Source: Bradyrhizobium sp. (lineage in GTDB: Bacteria; Pseudomonadota; Alphaproteobacteria; Rhizobiales; Xanthobacteraceae). From it: DNA of 64,000 bases. This document shows, piece after piece, positions 63,481 to 64,000 of the stretch. Where the stretch lies: positions 1 through 64,000 of the forward strand of contig NZ_DAIDJE010000061.1 of NCBI RefSeq assembly GCF_027451485.1, given 5' to 3'. The notes under the pieces are model-generated. The model made no database searches and had not been told where the DNA came from. It saw only the letters and a list, made by a program, of their open reading frames with translations. A program made the position numbers and the translations under genes. Each line of letters starts with the position of its first letter. Position 1 is the first letter of the stretch.

Positions 63481-63514
63481 CAAAAGAAAACCCCCGCTGG
63501 GCACCCAGCGGGGG
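63481..63514 (-). terminator. Rho-independent terminator of the binding-protein gene
   Basis: CCCCCGCTGGG (63491-63501) and CCCAGCGGGGG (63504-63514) form an 11-bp perfect stem. On the minus strand it is followed by TTTTCTTTTG. It lies 28 bases past the stop of the gene at 63543. Confidence 0.9.
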
Positions 63515-63542
63515 TGTTCAGCTCATCGGTCGGAACAAGGCG

Positions 63543-64000
63543 TCAGCCGTTGACATCACCGCTGATGATATCGCCGAACAGCACCCAGCGTTCACCCTTG
63601 AACCGCATCAGCTGAAGCTGCGTGATCGGAGCGAAATTGGTCGGCGAAGTGTTGATCTTGATGCCGGGCAGCAGAACTTCGGTGCGGAAGTCCTTCAGGT
63701 TCGCGGCCTGCTTCATGACGTTTTCGCGGGTGAGATTATCGCCGCACTGCTTCAGCACCTGTAACAGGGTCTGCGTAACGCCGTAACCGACGATGACAGA
63801 GCCGTCGAGCTTGTTGGCTTCGGGGAAGTCCTTGGCGAGGAAGGCCAGGAATTGCTTCATGCCGGGATCATTGGCCCATTGCGGGTCGGAGACATCCTTC
63901 ATATAGGCGGCCGAAATGATCCCTTGCGAATTATCAAATCCGGCGGGCTTGATCACCGAGCCGAGCGATGCGGAGACGTTGTTGAGGAAGTGCAGGGGCT
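63543..64000 (-). CDS. Liv-type ABC transporter substrate-binding protein, C-terminal part only
   Basis: The frame runs off the window end, so only about 152 C-terminal residues are seen. LHFLNNVSASLGSVIKPAGF, DGSVIVGYGVTQTLLQVLKQ and NLTRENVMKQAANLKDFRTE are typical of the second lobe of Leu/Ile/Val-type periplasmic binding proteins. It could serve the livH-livMG-livF transporter, which lacks an adjacent binding protein, but glycerate kinase and MarR genes intervene. The start and signal peptide are outside the window. Confidence 0.85.
   Translation of the reverse strand, partial: PLHFLNNVSASLGSVIKPAGFDNSQGIISAAYMKDVSDPQWANDPGMKQFLAFLAKDFPEANKLDGSVIVGYGVTQTLLQVLKQCGDNLTRENVMKQAANLKDFRTEVLLPGIKINTSPTNFAPITQLQLMRFKGERWVLFGDIISGDVNG

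Overview
The window reads as a chromosome segment of a free-living or plant-associated alphaproteobacterium close to Bradyrhizobium or Rhodopseudomonas. This is inferred from the high G+C, MbfA with an Irr-type box, a FixK/FNR-type box, an MloK1-like channel, many acyl-CoA dehydrogenases and Liv-type transporters, and short dispersed palindromic repeats. No rRNA, tRNA, phage, insertion sequence or CRISPR array was seen. Both window edges cut a gene.

Layout. 1-6.8 kb: 3' part of a CHASE2 adenylate cyclase, a small AtzG-like protein coupled to an AtzE-like amidase, a GlsB-type membrane protein, and a type I secretion ATPase/adaptor pair. 6.9-10.2 kb: CinA-like protein, two coupled amidohydrolases and a Rieske protein. 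10.2-18 kb (minus strand): a tricarballylate-type set (LysR, TcuC-like, TcuA, secreted alpha/beta hydrolase, TcuB) followed by AMP nucleosidase. 18-24.2 kb: DUF1127 protein, acetyltransferase, SDR, AidB-like acyl-CoA dehydrogenase, amidase, and the iron exporter MbfA behind a perfect TTTAGAA-N3-TTCTAAA box. 24.3-27.3 kb: an unknown protein, two secreted histidine-rich paralogues each with its own terminator, and an epoxide-hydrolase-like enzyme. 27.4-34.8 kb: a beta-oxidation set (thiolase, SDR, three acyl-CoA dehydrogenases, nitroreductase, crotonase).

34.9-42.8 kb: cyclic-nucleotide-gated channel, TAXI-type protein, small membrane and regulatory genes, and a WYL regulator facing a GST gene across two near-identical 22-bp palindromes. 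43-52.4 kb: an aromatic-acid region with PobA, a TRAP transporter, feruloyl-CoA synthase-like ligase, SDR, 4-hydroxybenzoyl-CoA thioesterase-like protein and a Liv-type binding protein. These can be joined into a route from a hydroxycinnamate through an aroyl-CoA and 4-hydroxybenzoate to protocatechuate, although no hydratase is present. 52.4-57.7 kb: three related diheme cytochromes c, a beta-barrel protein, and a fused monoheme cytochrome-porin, arranged around a perfect TTGAT-N4-ATCAA box; this is the best candidate for an undescribed electron-transfer system. 57.8-64 kb: a Liv transporter with a fused permease-ATPase, a CouR-like MarR regulator, a glycerate kinase and a truncated binding protein.

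All functional calls come from reading motifs, gene order and family knowledge; no database search was possible.
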